Positions 15,484 to 25,013 of a stretch of DNA of 57,178 nt are shown here, one piece after another. The notes under the pieces were generated by a model. The model was not told the DNA's origin and did no database searches. It was given only the letters and a program-made list of their open reading frames with translations. The position numbers and the translations under genes were made by a program. Numbering within the stretch: the first letter of the stretch is position 1; each line of letters opens with the position of its first letter. This DNA is from Segetibacter aerophilus (lineage in GTDB: Bacteria > Bacteroidota > Bacteroidia > Chitinophagales > Chitinophagaceae), in NCBI RefSeq assembly GCF_007991655.1, contig NZ_BJYT01000030.1:1-57178 (forward strand), given 5' to 3'.

Positions 15484-17019
15484 TTACCAATTTTTTCCTT
15501 CAGTTATTCCCTTCCAGTTGTCGGTTCTAAAGGGAGATGCGGGAAGGCCTGCTTTGTTATAAAAGTTTGGTGTAGGAATGTTGCGCCATGCAAATCGTAC
15601 TGCCACGGGTTTTGCTACAGCATCGCTCCAAACCACCACTTCATTTCCGCTGATAGTTGCCCTTGCAGGAACAAATTTCTGATCATCACCTGCGATCGTA
15701 AACTCTGTTAGTTCAGCTGCGTTTTTAGCAACCAGGCCACCGTCTGCAAAATCAAATTGCACTTTTACTTTCGCGCCTTCCACCTTCATAGATTTATACA
15801 ACGGCCCCGAAGGAACCAGATTTTTCTGACCGTACTCATTTCGTAAAGCCCAAAGCGAGAGCCGCTCTCCTACGAGCTTTTTGTTGCGGGGATGTATATC
15901 GAGCGAGTCGCCGTTGTCGGTGGTCACTGCCATGCCGGTATGAGTAACGGTTCTGTAAGTTAGCAATTGGGCTTCTCTTATTTCAGGGTTCTGACTGCGA
16001 TGAGGCGAGATTTGAACGAAATAAAAAGGAAGGTTTTGATTGTCGAAATCTGTACGCCAGCTCTTAATGAGCGCCGGAAAAAGCTTCCTGTACTGGTAAG
16101 CTCTTGTTGCATTGTTTTCTCCCTGGTACCAGATAACACCTTTGAGCGTATAAGAAACCAATGGGGCAATCATAGCATTGTACAACCTGAAAGGTGACTT
16201 GTCAGGATTAGGCTTAACGGGCGGTGTCGGTTTTGTTTTAGTGGTATCCTGTTTCCAGGCAGCAAGTGCTAAGGCATACTGCTCATTTGCTGCCGGGTAA
16301 TTTTGTACCTGTTCATTATACTTATCAATAAGTACCTTAAAGTCGGAGTCGCTTTCCAGCACTTCTTTTTTGGTCCAGGACTCTGCAGTTGTGCCTCCCC
16401 AACTAGCGTTAATGATGCCAACAGGATAACCGGTGACCCTATGTATTTCCCTTGCAAAATAGTAGGCAACGGCAGAGAAAGTATCAACTGTTTGTGTTGA
16501 ACAGACTTTCCAGTCACCTTTAAAATCCTGCTGCGGTTCGTCGGCGTTTTTATTGGCCACATCTATTTGCCTGATCAAAGGAAAGTTTGCCTCTTTAATC
16601 TCCTGTTCGTAATTAGGTACACCAGTATAAGATGCATTTTTTGTCTTCGCTACAAAAAATTCCATGTTTGATTGGCCCGACGCCAGCCATACCTCACCCA
16701 ATAAAACATCCTCTATTTTCAGTTCGTTGGTTCCCTGAAAAATGATGGTATAAGGACCGCCTGCTGCGGAAGTCGACACGTACGTTTTCCATTTACCAGT
16801 GGCGTCGGCTATGACTTTAATTGTTTGATTATTCCAACTGGTTGTAATGGTGATTTTCTCGCCGGGATCTCCCCAACCCCACAGCGCCACTTTACTTTTT
16901 TGTTGCAACACCATGTGGTTGCTAATAATGGAAGGAAGTCTTACAGATGCATGCAGGTGGAATACAAGAATAGACAGTAGTGTTACCAGTAATATCTTCG
17001 GAGAGAATAGGTGAGTCAT
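15484..17019 (-). CDS. Sialate O-acetylesterase family (SGNH) carbohydrate acetylesterase
   Basis: Secreted esterase of 511 residues with a signal peptide (about 1-24). An N-terminal beta domain (about 28-105) with SNHMVLQQ and VALWGWGDPGE is followed by the SGNH block GEVWLASGQSNMEF (108-121), where Ser117 is the nucleophile. Other blocks are NASWGGTTAESW, GVIWYQGENNA and LDIHPRNK, which holds the Asp and His of the catalytic dyad. The family was named after sialate 9-O-acetylesterase, but in plant-polysaccharide loci it removes acetyl groups from xylan, pectin or mannan. That use is more likely here. Confidence 0.9.
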   Translation of the reverse strand: MTHLFSPKILLVTLLSILVFHLHASVRLPSIISNHMVLQQKSKVALWGWGDPGEKITITTSWNNQTIKVIADATGKWKTYVSTSAAGGPYTIIFQGTNELKIEDVLLGEVWLASGQSNMEFFVAKTKNASYTGVPNYEQEIKEANFPLIRQIDVANKNADEPQQDFKGDWKVCSTQTVDTFSAVAYYFAREIHRVTGYPVGIINASWGGTTAESWTKKEVLESDSDFKVLIDKYNEQVQNYPAANEQYALALAAWKQDTTKTKPTPPVKPNPDKSPFRLYNAMIAPLVSYTLKGVIWYQGENNATRAYQYRKLFPALIKSWRTDFDNQNLPFYFVQISPHRSQNPEIREAQLLTYRTVTHTGMAVTTDNGDSLDIHPRNKKLVGERLSLWALRNEYGQKNLVPSGPLYKSMKVEGAKVKVQFDFADGGLVAKNAAELTEFTIAGDDQKFVPARATISGNEVVVWSDAVAKPVAVRFAWRNIPTPNFYNKAGLPASPFRTDNWKGITEGKNW

Positions 17020-17086
17020 CGAACAATCTTTTAATAGGGAAAGATAAACTTTCCTGATTGTCGGTGGCCTCCCTAGCCTAATATTA

Positions 17087-17506
17087 CTACCGCTGTGTAC
17101 TTAATTCTGAAGACGAGTAAGAACCGAAATAGTAATTTTTTAAGTTACTGTTTTCAACTTCTACAACAGCCTCTTTGGAATTTAGATTTACAGTATAGAC
17201 AAATGAAATCGGAGCATCATTTTCGTCTTTGCCTGAATATTTATAAGAAATCACATTATGTGTCACTTTTGTCTGAACTGCTTTTTTATCGAGTATATAG
17301 TTTGCCTTTGTAGCTCCCTGCACTATCACCTTGTTGTCTTGTAAAAAAATAGTTGCTTCTGTGTCATTCACTTCTGCATCTACAAACTTCCCTATTTTGT
17401 TGTTCTTGTAAGATTCCGCGGACTGTTTCACTTTAAATAAAAGTTGCTGAGAATTTGCTGAAGCTGCAGCACCAATGACCATTACAAAAAGTAGTAGTGT
17501 TTTCAA
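17087..17506 (-). CDS. Small secreted protein of unknown function
   Basis: Protein of 139 residues, not recognised. It has a signal peptide (about 1-19, ending ANSQ). The mature part is predicted mostly beta-strand, with alternating hydrophobic residues (ATIFLQDNKVIVQG, SFVYTVNLNSKEAVVEV), which suggests a small periplasmic beta-sandwich. It ends 67 bases before the SGNH esterase start on the same strand and is divergent from the ArsR gene, so it may head that transcript. Confidence 0.7.
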   Translation of the reverse strand: MKTLLLFVMVIGAAASANSQQLLFKVKQSAESYKNNKIGKFVDAEVNDTEATIFLQDNKVIVQGATKANYILDKKAVQTKVTHNVISYKYSGKDENDAPISFVYTVNLNSKEAVVEVENSNLKNYYFGSYSSSELSTQR

Positions 17507-17655
17507 TTTCGTTGTTTTGAAAATAGCGTGTAAAAAGGATTAAACTTGGGAAAGCCTGTTTCAAGTAAACGAAAGAAAAGCAGTTCTATTATGTATTTGG
17601 AACAGCAAATTCGAATTAGGAATAAATTTTTTATAAACACTAAAAAAATATAAGT

Positions 17656-17697
17656 GTAGCCAAATAGCTACGCTTATATTTGTAGTCAAATAGCTAC
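17656..17697. promoter_or_regulatory. Double operator of the ArsR-type regulator
   Basis: Two copies of an inverted repeat, 26 bases apart. GTAGC-CAAATA-GCTAC at 17656-17671 is perfect. GTAGT-CAAATA-GCTAC at 17682-17697 has one half-site mismatch. The second copy ends two bases before the ATG at 17700. Together they bracket the -7 box, so a bound repressor would block transcription of its own operon. Spacing and symmetry fit ArsR-family dimers. Confidence 0.75.
17675..17682 (+). promoter_or_regulatory. -7 promoter box TATATTTG between the two operators
   Basis: Exact match to TAnnTTTG, lying between the two inverted repeats. The predicted transcript would start near 17689 and give a leader of only about 11 bases before the ATG at 17700. 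Confidence 0.6.
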
Positions 17698-17699
17698 AT

Positions 17700-18023
17700 A
17701 TGAATTTAAGACGCGACGTATTTCAAGCCATAGCCGATCCTACCAGAAGAGCGATACTTCTGTTGGTTGCCTCGCAATCAATGACGGCTGGTGCCATTGC
17801 TGCAAACTTCGACACCGCCAGGCCAACTGTTTCAAAACACCTGCAAATACTTACCGAGTGCCAGTTGCTTCAACAGGAACAAAACGGTCGGAAGGTTTAC
17901 TATCACATCAACGCAACAAAAATGAAAGAGGTAGCTGACTTTATCGAGCCGTTCCGGAAGATGTGGGATGACAGGTTTAATAAATTAGAATCAATCATGA
18001 AAAACTACAAACCCAAAAAATAG
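17700..18023 (+). CDS. ArsR-family winged-helix transcriptional repressor
   Basis: DNA-binding protein of 107 residues. The family core is clear: [16 protein letters not shown] (8-23), then the recognition helix in [11 protein letters not shown] and the wing [12 protein letters not shown]. No metal-binding Cys pair is present, so it is not a classical arsenic sensor. It belongs to the group that usually precedes an SRPBCC (AHSA1-type) gene, and that gene follows after six bases. Autoregulation through the double operator is likely. Confidence 0.9.
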   Translation: MNLRRDVFQAIADPTRRAILLLVASQSMTAGAIAANFDTARPTVSKHLQILTECQLLQQEQNGRKVYYHINATKMKEVADFIEPFRKMWDDRFNKLESIMKNYKPKK

Positions 18024-18029
18024 AAAAGC

Positions 18030-18494
18030 ATGGAACAGAAAACAAAAATTAAGGCTGAAGACGGCAAACAAGAACTAGTGATCACAAGAGAATTTGATTT
18101 GCCATTAGAATTACTCTTTAAAGCGTATGTAGAACCAGACATTGTTGAGCAATGGATGGGAACAAAAGTGGTGAAACTCGAAAGCAAAAAGCACGGCTGT
18201 TACCAGTTTGAAACAACCGATCCTAAGGGTAACAGGCACGGCTTTAACGGAGTGATTCATGAGTTCCATCCAAATCAAAAAATCATTCGAACGTTCGAGA
18301 TGGAGAACACGGCTTTTGAAGCATGGATGGAGTACTTAGAATTTGAACAGCTTAGTGACGACACGAGCAAACTCACCATGCAGCTAGTGTATAGATCAGT
18401 TGCGCAAAGAGATGAAATACTAAAGATGCCTTTTGCCCAAGGGATCAATTGGGCACATAACCGCTTACAAGAGGTCGTAAACAAATTAAAATAA
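18030..18494 (+). CDS. SRPBCC (AHSA1-type) domain protein
   Basis: Protein of 154 residues with the START-like helix-grip fold. LVITREFDLPLELLFKAY (15-32) and PDIVEQWMG (36-44) are the N-terminal signatures of the AHSA1/activator-of-Hsp90-like group; the C-terminal helix is GINWAHNRLQEVV. Such proteins bind hydrophobic ligands; their roles are mostly unknown. It is the middle gene of a three-gene operon (six-base and five-base gaps). Confidence 0.85.
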   Translation: MEQKTKIKAEDGKQELVITREFDLPLELLFKAYVEPDIVEQWMGTKVVKLESKKHGCYQFETTDPKGNRHGFNGVIHEFHPNQKIIRTFEMENTAFEAWMEYLEFEQLSDDTSKLTMQLVYRSVAQRDEILKMPFAQGINWAHNRLQEVVNKLK

Positions 18495-18499
18495 CAGGT

Positions 18500-18880
18500 A
18501 TGACAAAGAGAAATAATATTATCTATTGGATTGCAACAGCGTGGCTCGCGTTGGGAATGGTATCGACTGCAGTTGTACAGATATTAAAAATGAAAGAAGA
18601 AGCAGACATGTTTGCCCACCTCGGATATCCGCTCTACTTTCTTACAATGCTCGGAATCTGGAAACTGCTGGGAGTTGTGACAGTGCTTATACCTAAACTT
18701 CCGTTACTAAAAGAATGGGCTTATGCAGGTTTTTTCTTTGCTATGTCGGGAGCTATCTTTTCTCACATAGCGGTAGGAGACGGAGCCAAAGAATTTTTTG
18801 GACCGACACTATTACTAGTCCTGACCGTAGTGTCATGGTACCTTAGACCCGCAGATAGAAGGGTCATTTTGGCTAATTAA
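18500..18880 (+). CDS. DoxX-like membrane protein
   Basis: Small integral membrane protein of 126 residues with four predicted helices (about 8-25, 43-65, 75-92, 100-116). The HLGYPLYF motif at 40-47 and the repeated short helices fit the DoxX-like family (DoxX_2). It ends the ArsR-SRPBCC-DoxX operon, a common arrangement in soil bacteria. The function of this group is not established; a link to redox or quinone handling is sometimes assumed. Confidence 0.8.
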   Translation: MTKRNNIIYWIATAWLALGMVSTAVVQILKMKEEADMFAHLGYPLYFLTMLGIWKLLGVVTVLIPKLPLLKEWAYAGFFFAMSGAIFSHIAVGDGAKEFFGPTLLLVLTVVSWYLRPADRRVILAN

Positions 18881-18941
18881 AAATGTGTTGAATAATTGTT
18901 CAAACTGTCACAATCCTTTGTTTCTTTTTTACTGAAGGTTG

Positions 18942-19685
18942 CTAATGGAGCGACGTTTTTAGATACATGGTAAACAGCAACGAAAGTACGATAGCGGAAA
19001 GTCGTACCACTGTCTTCACAGATGGCTTAACGGAAGGCATTGACGGCAGGTAAGATGGAGCTTTAAGAAAGAAGTTGACAAGCTTTCTATATTCCAGCAG
19101 CATTAAAAACAATATTGCAATGGTGATGACAACAGATTGCAATAGGGCGCCTGCATTCATCTGGTAAAAGATGTTAATCAACATTAGGTTAAGCATAAAG
19201 GAAAACAATATCACTTCTGCCAGCAGCATCGTACGGCGAAAAAGCAAAAGATAAGAACCGATAATTTGTATAGCTGCTACGATGAAACCAAAAGCTGCCG
19301 AATGTCCGAAGTAATACCAGGTAAGCCATTCTCCTGATTGCTGGTTCATTGGTCTTGAGGCAATGTCGATTGGTACAACAAACTGCAATCCCAATAACTT
19401 TTTCCACCCAAAACTCGCGAGATTAAACGCGAGGCAGTAACGTATCAACGTACATATAAAACCATAAACCTTTTCGGAGTTAACCTGGCGTTTCTTTTCT
19501 TTAAGCTGCCATATAAAAGGAAATATTAGCGCAACAAGTAGTGAAAGGCCGACAAGTGAAAAGACAACGACCGGGGGAAACCATGGCAAACTTCCACTAT
19601 TTCCAAGTAGCAATAGCAGTGCAGCAACAGTTATTCCAGCAACGAAACAGGTAGTGATTTTTAGCAGCAAAGAATTTGAAGTCAT
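18942..19685 (-). CDS. DoxX-related multi-pass membrane protein
   Basis: Protein of 247 residues with about seven hydrophobic helices. The central part (about 75-190) resembles a DoxX-type module: IRYCLAFNLASFGWKKLL, then WLTWYYFGHSAAFG and a long helical LMLINIFYQMNAG. The N-terminal pair of helices and the C-terminal single helix are extra. It converges with the upstream operon that already holds a DoxX protein. The exact role is unknown. Confidence 0.7.
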   Translation of the reverse strand: MTSNSLLLKITTCFVAGITVAALLLLLGNSGSLPWFPPVVVFSLVGLSLLVALIFPFIWQLKEKKRQVNSEKVYGFICTLIRYCLAFNLASFGWKKLLGLQFVVPIDIASRPMNQQSGEWLTWYYFGHSAAFGFIVAAIQIIGSYLLLFRRTMLLAEVILFSFMLNLMLINIFYQMNAGALLQSVVITIAILFLMLLEYRKLVNFFLKAPSYLPSMPSVKPSVKTVVRLSAIVLSLLFTMYLKTSLH

Positions 19686-19816
19686 GTAAGGATGATTTGT
19701 AAACTAGATGCCGCACGGCTGGTTTTCCATAAAGGCAATCCAACCTGGAACTGAAGCAACTTTGAATAGTCTATATAATACTTATCGTAGCTTAGCGAAA
19801 ACACCCTTCGGTATTG

Positions 19817-22708
19817 ATGGCTGAGTTAGATGTATTAAAAAATTTCCAGGAACAAATTCTTCAACAGGAAAAGTTTACGCCATTAAAAGATTCACCACAC
19901 CAAAAGCTCATTGTTGTATTAAAGCAGCACAGGTTTTATAAACAATTATGTATAGAGCTTTATAATGCAGCAACTACAAAGGCAGGCAAATTAAAAAACC
20001 CGCTAACGATTGTTAACCCCTTAGACATTGTCTGGAAAACAAATGAGCCGGATGAATTGAAATTCTTTTCAGGAGTTGCACGATTTCAAAACAATGCTAC
20101 GGCCAGTAAATCTGCAGCAGACATCGATGCATTGAAAGCTGTTATAAAAAATCCCCTTACACTTTCTTTCTTTTATCACAATCCTGAACTTTCGAAGAAT
20201 GTTGTTGCAGGATCAATTGTGCCTGTAAAAGTTGGATGGGCAGTAAACGACCTGCAGTTGTTTGTTAATAAGAAACAAGATGTGTATGAGCTCAGTCTTG
20301 AGATAAAAGCAGGCGGTACAGCGTATGACTTAAACGATGTGGAGGTTAAGCATGATTATTTTGTTTTGATAAAAGACAACCTTTATCTACTAGGCAAGTT
20401 TGATTATGTGCAGGTAGTTCAGTTGTTTAAGCAATACAAAGGAGGGTTGATTATACACGAAGCAAAATACAAGGAGTTTCACCAGGAAACTTTGAGTAAG
20501 CTGGAAGATAAAATAAACATCTACTACACTTTTATTGAAGCCGGCACTAAAGAGCAAATAGAGCATAGCGAATTTAACGGGCTGCAAGAAAGGTTTGTTT
20601 ACTTGTCAGGTCTTGATAATTATGTATTGATTGAACCGGTAATGAAGTATGGAAGCGCAGACATACCGGTGCTTACCAAACGGCAGATTTTTAGTGTAGA
20701 TAAAAAAGGCAATTCATTTGCTGTAAAGCGTAACGAAGATGCAGAGAATAACTTTGTTGCCTTGTTACTAAAACAACATCCGCATTTTTTAGAACAGCTT
20801 GAGTTTGAACTGCCTTATTTCTATCTGCATAAAGAACGCTTTTTAGATGAAGACTGGTTTTTAAATGCATTTGAAGAATGGGAAAGCCAGGGCATAACGG
20901 TGCTAGGTTTTAACCAATTAAAAGGCAATAAACTAAATCAGCATAAAGCCAAGATTACCATACGGGTATCCAGTGGAACCAATTGGTTTAATACAGATAT
21001 AAATGTTCGGTTTGGAAGGAAGAAAGCTTCAATGAAACAGTTGCAGGCTTCGGTGCGCAATAAGAGTAAGTATGTTCACCTCGATGATGGAACCCTTGGT
21101 ATTCTTCCTGAGGAATGGATTGAAAAGTTTAGCGCATATTTTAATTCTGGAGAAGTGATACCGGAGGGATTGATAACACCTAAAGTAAACTTTGCAGCGG
21201 TCACCGAACTATACCAAGATGCACAGTTGGATGAGCAGGTTAAGCACGAACTTTCATTGTATCATCAATCGTTTGAAAACTTTGATTCCATACAACCCGT
21301 TAATATTCCTGCTGAATTAAATGCCACCCTTCGCGAATACCAAAAGCACGGATTGAACTGGCTGAACTTCTTAGACGACAACAACTTTGGAGGAGTACTT
21401 GCAGATGATATGGGACTTGGTAAGTCTATACAGGTCATTGCTTTTATTTTATTGCAAAGAGCAAAGCGCACACATAATACCAGCCTTATCGTAGTGCCTA
21501 CCTCGCTCATATTTAACTGGGTGGCCGAAATCGAAAAATTCGCCTCATCTATTAAGGTGTTGATTGTCGATGGTTCGAACAGGGCAAAAGATGTTAAGCA
21601 GTTTCATAAGTATGAAGTTGTTTTAATCTCTTACGGAATACTCGTTAATGCAATTACTCATATAAGTCAATACGTATTCAATTATGTTTTTGTTGATGAA
21701 AGTCAGAACATAAAGAACATCGACTCACAACGTTACCAGGCAGTACGATTGTTACAATCAAGAAACAAGATCGCCGTAACAGGTACACCCATCGAGAATA
21801 ATGTTTTTGATTTGTATGCCCAGCTTTCATTTGCTTGTCCCGGCTTATTGGGAAGCAAACAATATTTCAGGGACATCTATTCTATACCAATAGATAAGTT
21901 TAAGTACACTAAACGGGCAGTAGAACTGCAACAAAAAGTTGCTCCATTCATCTTAAGAAGAACCAAAAAGCAGGTCGCAACCGAACTACCTGAAAAGACT
22001 GAAATGACTTTGTATTGCCCAATAGGAGAAGAGCAACGTAAAGTATATGACACCTATGAAAAAGAGTTTCGTGAGTTTATATCAGCAGAAACAAACGACG
22101 AGATCGCAAAAAGCTCTATGCATGTTTTAAGGGGATTAACGCGGCTAAGGCAAATTTGTAATTCGCCTGTATTGATAGAAGAAGAAAGATCGTTTGGAGG
22201 TGGTTCAGCTAAAATAGAAATGCTGATGGAACAAATAGAGAGTAAATCAGACGATCACAAAATCCTGGTCTTCTCGCAGTTTGTGACCATGCTGGATCTC
22301 ATCAAAAAAGAGTTGATTGCACGCGACATTAGCTACGAGTATCTTACCGGCAGCACACAAGACAGGGAAGCTGTAGTAAATAACTTCCAGAACAATAAAA
22401 CTGTTCGTGTATTTCTTATTAGCCTTAAAACCGGCGGCACAGGTTTAAACCTAACAGAAGCAGATTATGTTTATTTAGTAGATCCATGGTGGAACCCGGC
22501 AGTAGAAAACCAGGCAATAGACAGAAGCTACCGAATAGGGCAAGACAAGCACGTTGTTGCCGTAAGGCTTATTTGTCCCGATACTATCGAGGAGAAAATT
22601 TTGAAGCTGCAGGATGTGAAACGTGATTTATCGGAGGATTTGATTAAGACCGATTCTGCTGTCTTCAAGGCTTTGAAAAAGGAGGATTTGTTGAGCTTAG
22701 TCAGCTAG
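19817..22708 (+). CDS. SNF2-family DEAD/DEAH-box ATPase (RapA/HepA-like)
   Basis: Protein of about 963 residues. The C-terminal half is a full SNF2 motor: Walker A DDMGLGKS near residue 530, SLIVVPTSLIFNW (motif Ia), DESQNIKN near 625 (motif II, DESQ in place of DEAH), TGTPIENN (motif III), VFSQF, LKTGGTGLNL near 870, and DPWWNPAVENQAIDRSYRIGQ (motifs V/VI). The N-terminal 500 residues lack an obvious zinc-binding SWIM motif. Such proteins move along DNA and remodel RNA polymerase or nucleoprotein complexes. The start is placed at the ATG at 19817; an in-frame TTG lies just before it. Confidence 0.92.
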   Translation: MAELDVLKNFQEQILQQEKFTPLKDSPHQKLIVVLKQHRFYKQLCIELYNAATTKAGKLKNPLTIVNPLDIVWKTNEPDELKFFSGVARFQNNATASKSAADIDALKAVIKNPLTLSFFYHNPELSKNVVAGSIVPVKVGWAVNDLQLFVNKKQDVYELSLEIKAGGTAYDLNDVEVKHDYFVLIKDNLYLLGKFDYVQVVQLFKQYKGGLIIHEAKYKEFHQETLSKLEDKINIYYTFIEAGTKEQIEHSEFNGLQERFVYLSGLDNYVLIEPVMKYGSADIPVLTKRQIFSVDKKGNSFAVKRNEDAENNFVALLLKQHPHFLEQLEFELPYFYLHKERFLDEDWFLNAFEEWESQGITVLGFNQLKGNKLNQHKAKITIRVSSGTNWFNTDINVRFGRKKASMKQLQASVRNKSKYVHLDDGTLGILPEEWIEKFSAYFNSGEVIPEGLITPKVNFAAVTELYQDAQLDEQVKHELSLYHQSFENFDSIQPVNIPAELNATLREYQKHGLNWLNFLDDNNFGGVLADDMGLGKSIQVIAFILLQRAKRTHNTSLIVVPTSLIFNWVAEIEKFASSIKVLIVDGSNRAKDVKQFHKYEVVLISYGILVNAITHISQYVFNYVFVDESQNIKNIDSQRYQAVRLLQSRNKIAVTGTPIENNVFDLYAQLSFACPGLLGSKQYFRDIYSIPIDKFKYTKRAVELQQKVAPFILRRTKKQVATELPEKTEMTLYCPIGEEQRKVYDTYEKEFREFISAETNDEIAKSSMHVLRGLTRLRQICNSPVLIEEERSFGGGSAKIEMLMEQIESKSDDHKILVFSQFVTMLDLIKKELIARDISYEYLTGSTQDREAVVNNFQNNKTVRVFLISLKTGGTGLNLTEADYVYLVDPWWNPAVENQAIDRSYRIGQDKHVVAVRLICPDTIEEKILKLQDVKRDLSEDLIKTDSAVFKALKKEDLLSLVS

Positions 22709-22745
22709 GAAATTTCGTTGAACTGTTATCGGAATAAATTAGTTT

Positions 22746-25013
22746 CTACTTTTTCATGATCAACACACTGGGGGTACTAGTTAGCCAGTTGCTTTGCATT
22801 TCAAATGCCTTTTTCCAGCTATCAATGCTGATGAGTAATAATTCCTGCCTGATTAATATTTCTTTATCTATTCGCCGTTTCGACAGTACAACAAGCGATC
22901 CTACGGATGCCTGCTGCATACTTTGAATGTTCTGCTGCAGCATTTCATCTTCTTCTAATAATCCTGATATGTCAACTATTGTGACTGCTGCATCATTGGT
23001 TGCAACGAGCTTTTTAGCATACTCCAGTAAGAAACTGTCGCCCATATCAAAGAAAGGGATAAGGACCTTTTTTATGTCTTTAATGTCTTTATCAATAAAT
23101 ACGCCTACAGGAATTTTGACTGACCTTACTATAGAGGTTACCCGTTCTTCAAAGGCAGCCTTCTTAAATAATTTCTCATGACCTGTGATAGTACTATACA
23201 ATCTTTCGGGATCGATAATTTTTGATGTGAAGCCTAACAATCTTCCCAGAAAGGTCCCTTCATAAACCGACTTGCCGATACCAATTAAGAGCAGGTTGTA
23301 TTCGCCGGCATTTGCAAAATGAATGATATCGCTGCTGATTGAAACCGATGGTTTAAACAAGGTATTAATGGGTACCTGCAGTTGCCTGGCTTCCAGGGCA
23401 ACCGGTTCAATACTCGCTTTTTCATACTCCTGCATATTGAAAGCGTTCAGGTCGTTGCTGGGTGATAAATGAAGCATGGTGATATTAGGTGTTTCACCAG
23501 ATTTGTGGGACAAGAGGTTGGCCAATTTCATTAATGAAATACCTTTTACCGCAGTACTGAAAGCTACTAAAATGTTGGAAGTAGGTTCTTTTTTGGGTGC
23601 TGTGACAGCCACCTTTTTTTCAGGAAAAAATTTATTGATTAAGTCTAAAGCAGGACCCGTCATGAAGGTTGTGATGAGCGCCATCAGTACGAGCATGGCA
23701 AATATTTCAGCACTCAATACACCTAAATCATAACCGATATTAAGAACGATCAGTTCCATCAGTCCCCTTGTATTCATAAGTGCTCCGATAGAAAGACTGT
23801 CGCGCCATGACTGGCCGACGAACTTAGCTGAAGCCACACTTCCGACAAATTTTCCCGTAACAGCAATTGCTATGATTACTGCGCACGTTTGCCAGAGAGC
23901 AACAGAGTTTAGTAAACCGATCTGGGTTCGCAATCCTGTAAAAACAAAAAATAACGGCAGCAATAATACAAGTGCAACATCTTCCACTTTTTCTATAAAA
24001 ACACTTCTGAAGTTAACATTGACGGGCATAATTACGCCAGCCATAAAAGCACCAAAGAGCGCATGTATTCCTACAACCTCGGTTGTGTAAGAAGAAACAA
24101 GCAGTGTTATAAAAAAAATGGCAACAATAGGTTTACTGATCGACTCTTTATCAGTATACTTTTCACCTAACTTTTTAAGAAATGGTTGAATGATTTTCAG
24201 CATTACCACTACGTAAATTGCAGCAAGCGCAATCGTATACAAAGCAGCAAACACTGAGCCTGCTTTAACCACAGCAATAACACCTGCTAATAGACACCAG
24301 GCAGTAATATCATCTGCAGCAGCACAGGTAATCGCTATAGCTCCCAGTCTTGTTTTTGAGAGTCCACGCTCCTGCACTATTCGCGCTAATACGGGAAACG
24401 CAGTTATGCTCATGGAGATGCCAATGAACAGGGAAAAAGAAATGAAATTTATTTTATCAGGAGCATATCGGCCATACAGAAAGTAGGCAAGGGTTATACC
24501 CAAAGCAAATGGAAAAATGATACTTGCATGGCTGATGACAACAGCATCTTTAGCCTTATTCTTTAAGACGTTTAAATCCAGCTCCATTCCTATCACAAAC
24601 ATAAAAAGGATAAGGCCTATCTGGCTTAAGAACTGCAGGTTTGCAAGAGATTTTACAGGAAACAGAAATTCTGATACCCCGGGAAAAAAGAGACCTACAA
24701 CCGACGGTCCCAGAAATATACCTGCTATTATTTCTCCAACAACGGTCGGTTGTTTTATTTTTTTAGATAAAAATCCAAATGACCGGGCGACAAGTATAAT
24801 TGTAATAATCTGAAACAATAAGGTTGCTAAAGGATGAGTAAGGTTGTGATGTAAAGTCTCCTTAAACTGCTTCCAATTCGATAACGATTTATTAGCCAGG
24901 TTGGTTATAGCCACATTTTCGAGAAAAGTGCCCCTGTGCAGAATATATAAAATAAGCCCTAAAAAGCCTCCAACTGTAATTATATAAAAAAGAAAATTTT
25001 TACCTCTATTCAT
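22746..25013 (-). CDS. CPA2-family cation:proton antiporter with C-terminal USP-like region
   Basis: Membrane protein of 755 residues. One N-terminal helix (8-26) is followed by a Na+/H+ exchanger domain (about 65-450) with KKIKQPTVVGEIIAG (84-98), FMFVIGMELDLN (137-148), ITAFPVLARIV (203-213) and AAADDITAW (231-239). Asp234-Asp235 is the DD pair of electrogenic CPA2 antiporters. The last 280 residues (about 475-755) look like two degenerate universal-stress-protein halves, a usual cytoplasmic sensor of these proteins. Likely role: Na+ or K+ export and pH homeostasis. Confidence 0.9.
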   Translation of the reverse strand: MNRGKNFLFYIITVGGFLGLILYILHRGTFLENVAITNLANKSLSNWKQFKETLHHNLTHPLATLLFQIITIILVARSFGFLSKKIKQPTVVGEIIAGIFLGPSVVGLFFPGVSEFLFPVKSLANLQFLSQIGLILFMFVIGMELDLNVLKNKAKDAVVISHASIIFPFALGITLAYFLYGRYAPDKINFISFSLFIGISMSITAFPVLARIVQERGLSKTRLGAIAITCAAADDITAWCLLAGVIAVVKAGSVFAALYTIALAAIYVVVMLKIIQPFLKKLGEKYTDKESISKPIVAIFFITLLVSSYTTEVVGIHALFGAFMAGVIMPVNVNFRSVFIEKVEDVALVLLLPLFFVFTGLRTQIGLLNSVALWQTCAVIIAIAVTGKFVGSVASAKFVGQSWRDSLSIGALMNTRGLMELIVLNIGYDLGVLSAEIFAMLVLMALITTFMTGPALDLINKFFPEKKVAVTAPKKEPTSNILVAFSTAVKGISLMKLANLLSHKSGETPNITMLHLSPSNDLNAFNMQEYEKASIEPVALEARQLQVPINTLFKPSVSISSDIIHFANAGEYNLLLIGIGKSVYEGTFLGRLLGFTSKIIDPERLYSTITGHEKLFKKAAFEERVTSIVRSVKIPVGVFIDKDIKDIKKVLIPFFDMGDSFLLEYAKKLVATNDAAVTIVDISGLLEEDEMLQQNIQSMQQASVGSLVVLSKRRIDKEILIRQELLLISIDSWKKAFEMQSNWLTSTPSVLIMKK

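Noticed and set aside
15484-17019. Sialic-acid utilisation
   Set aside because: The SGNH family name suggests sialate, but no sialidase, lyase or sialate transporter is in the window; plant-polysaccharide deacetylation fits better.
17700-18023. Arsenic-responsive ArsR
   Set aside because: No metal-binding Cys residues, and the operon (SRPBCC, DoxX-like) is not an arsenic operon.
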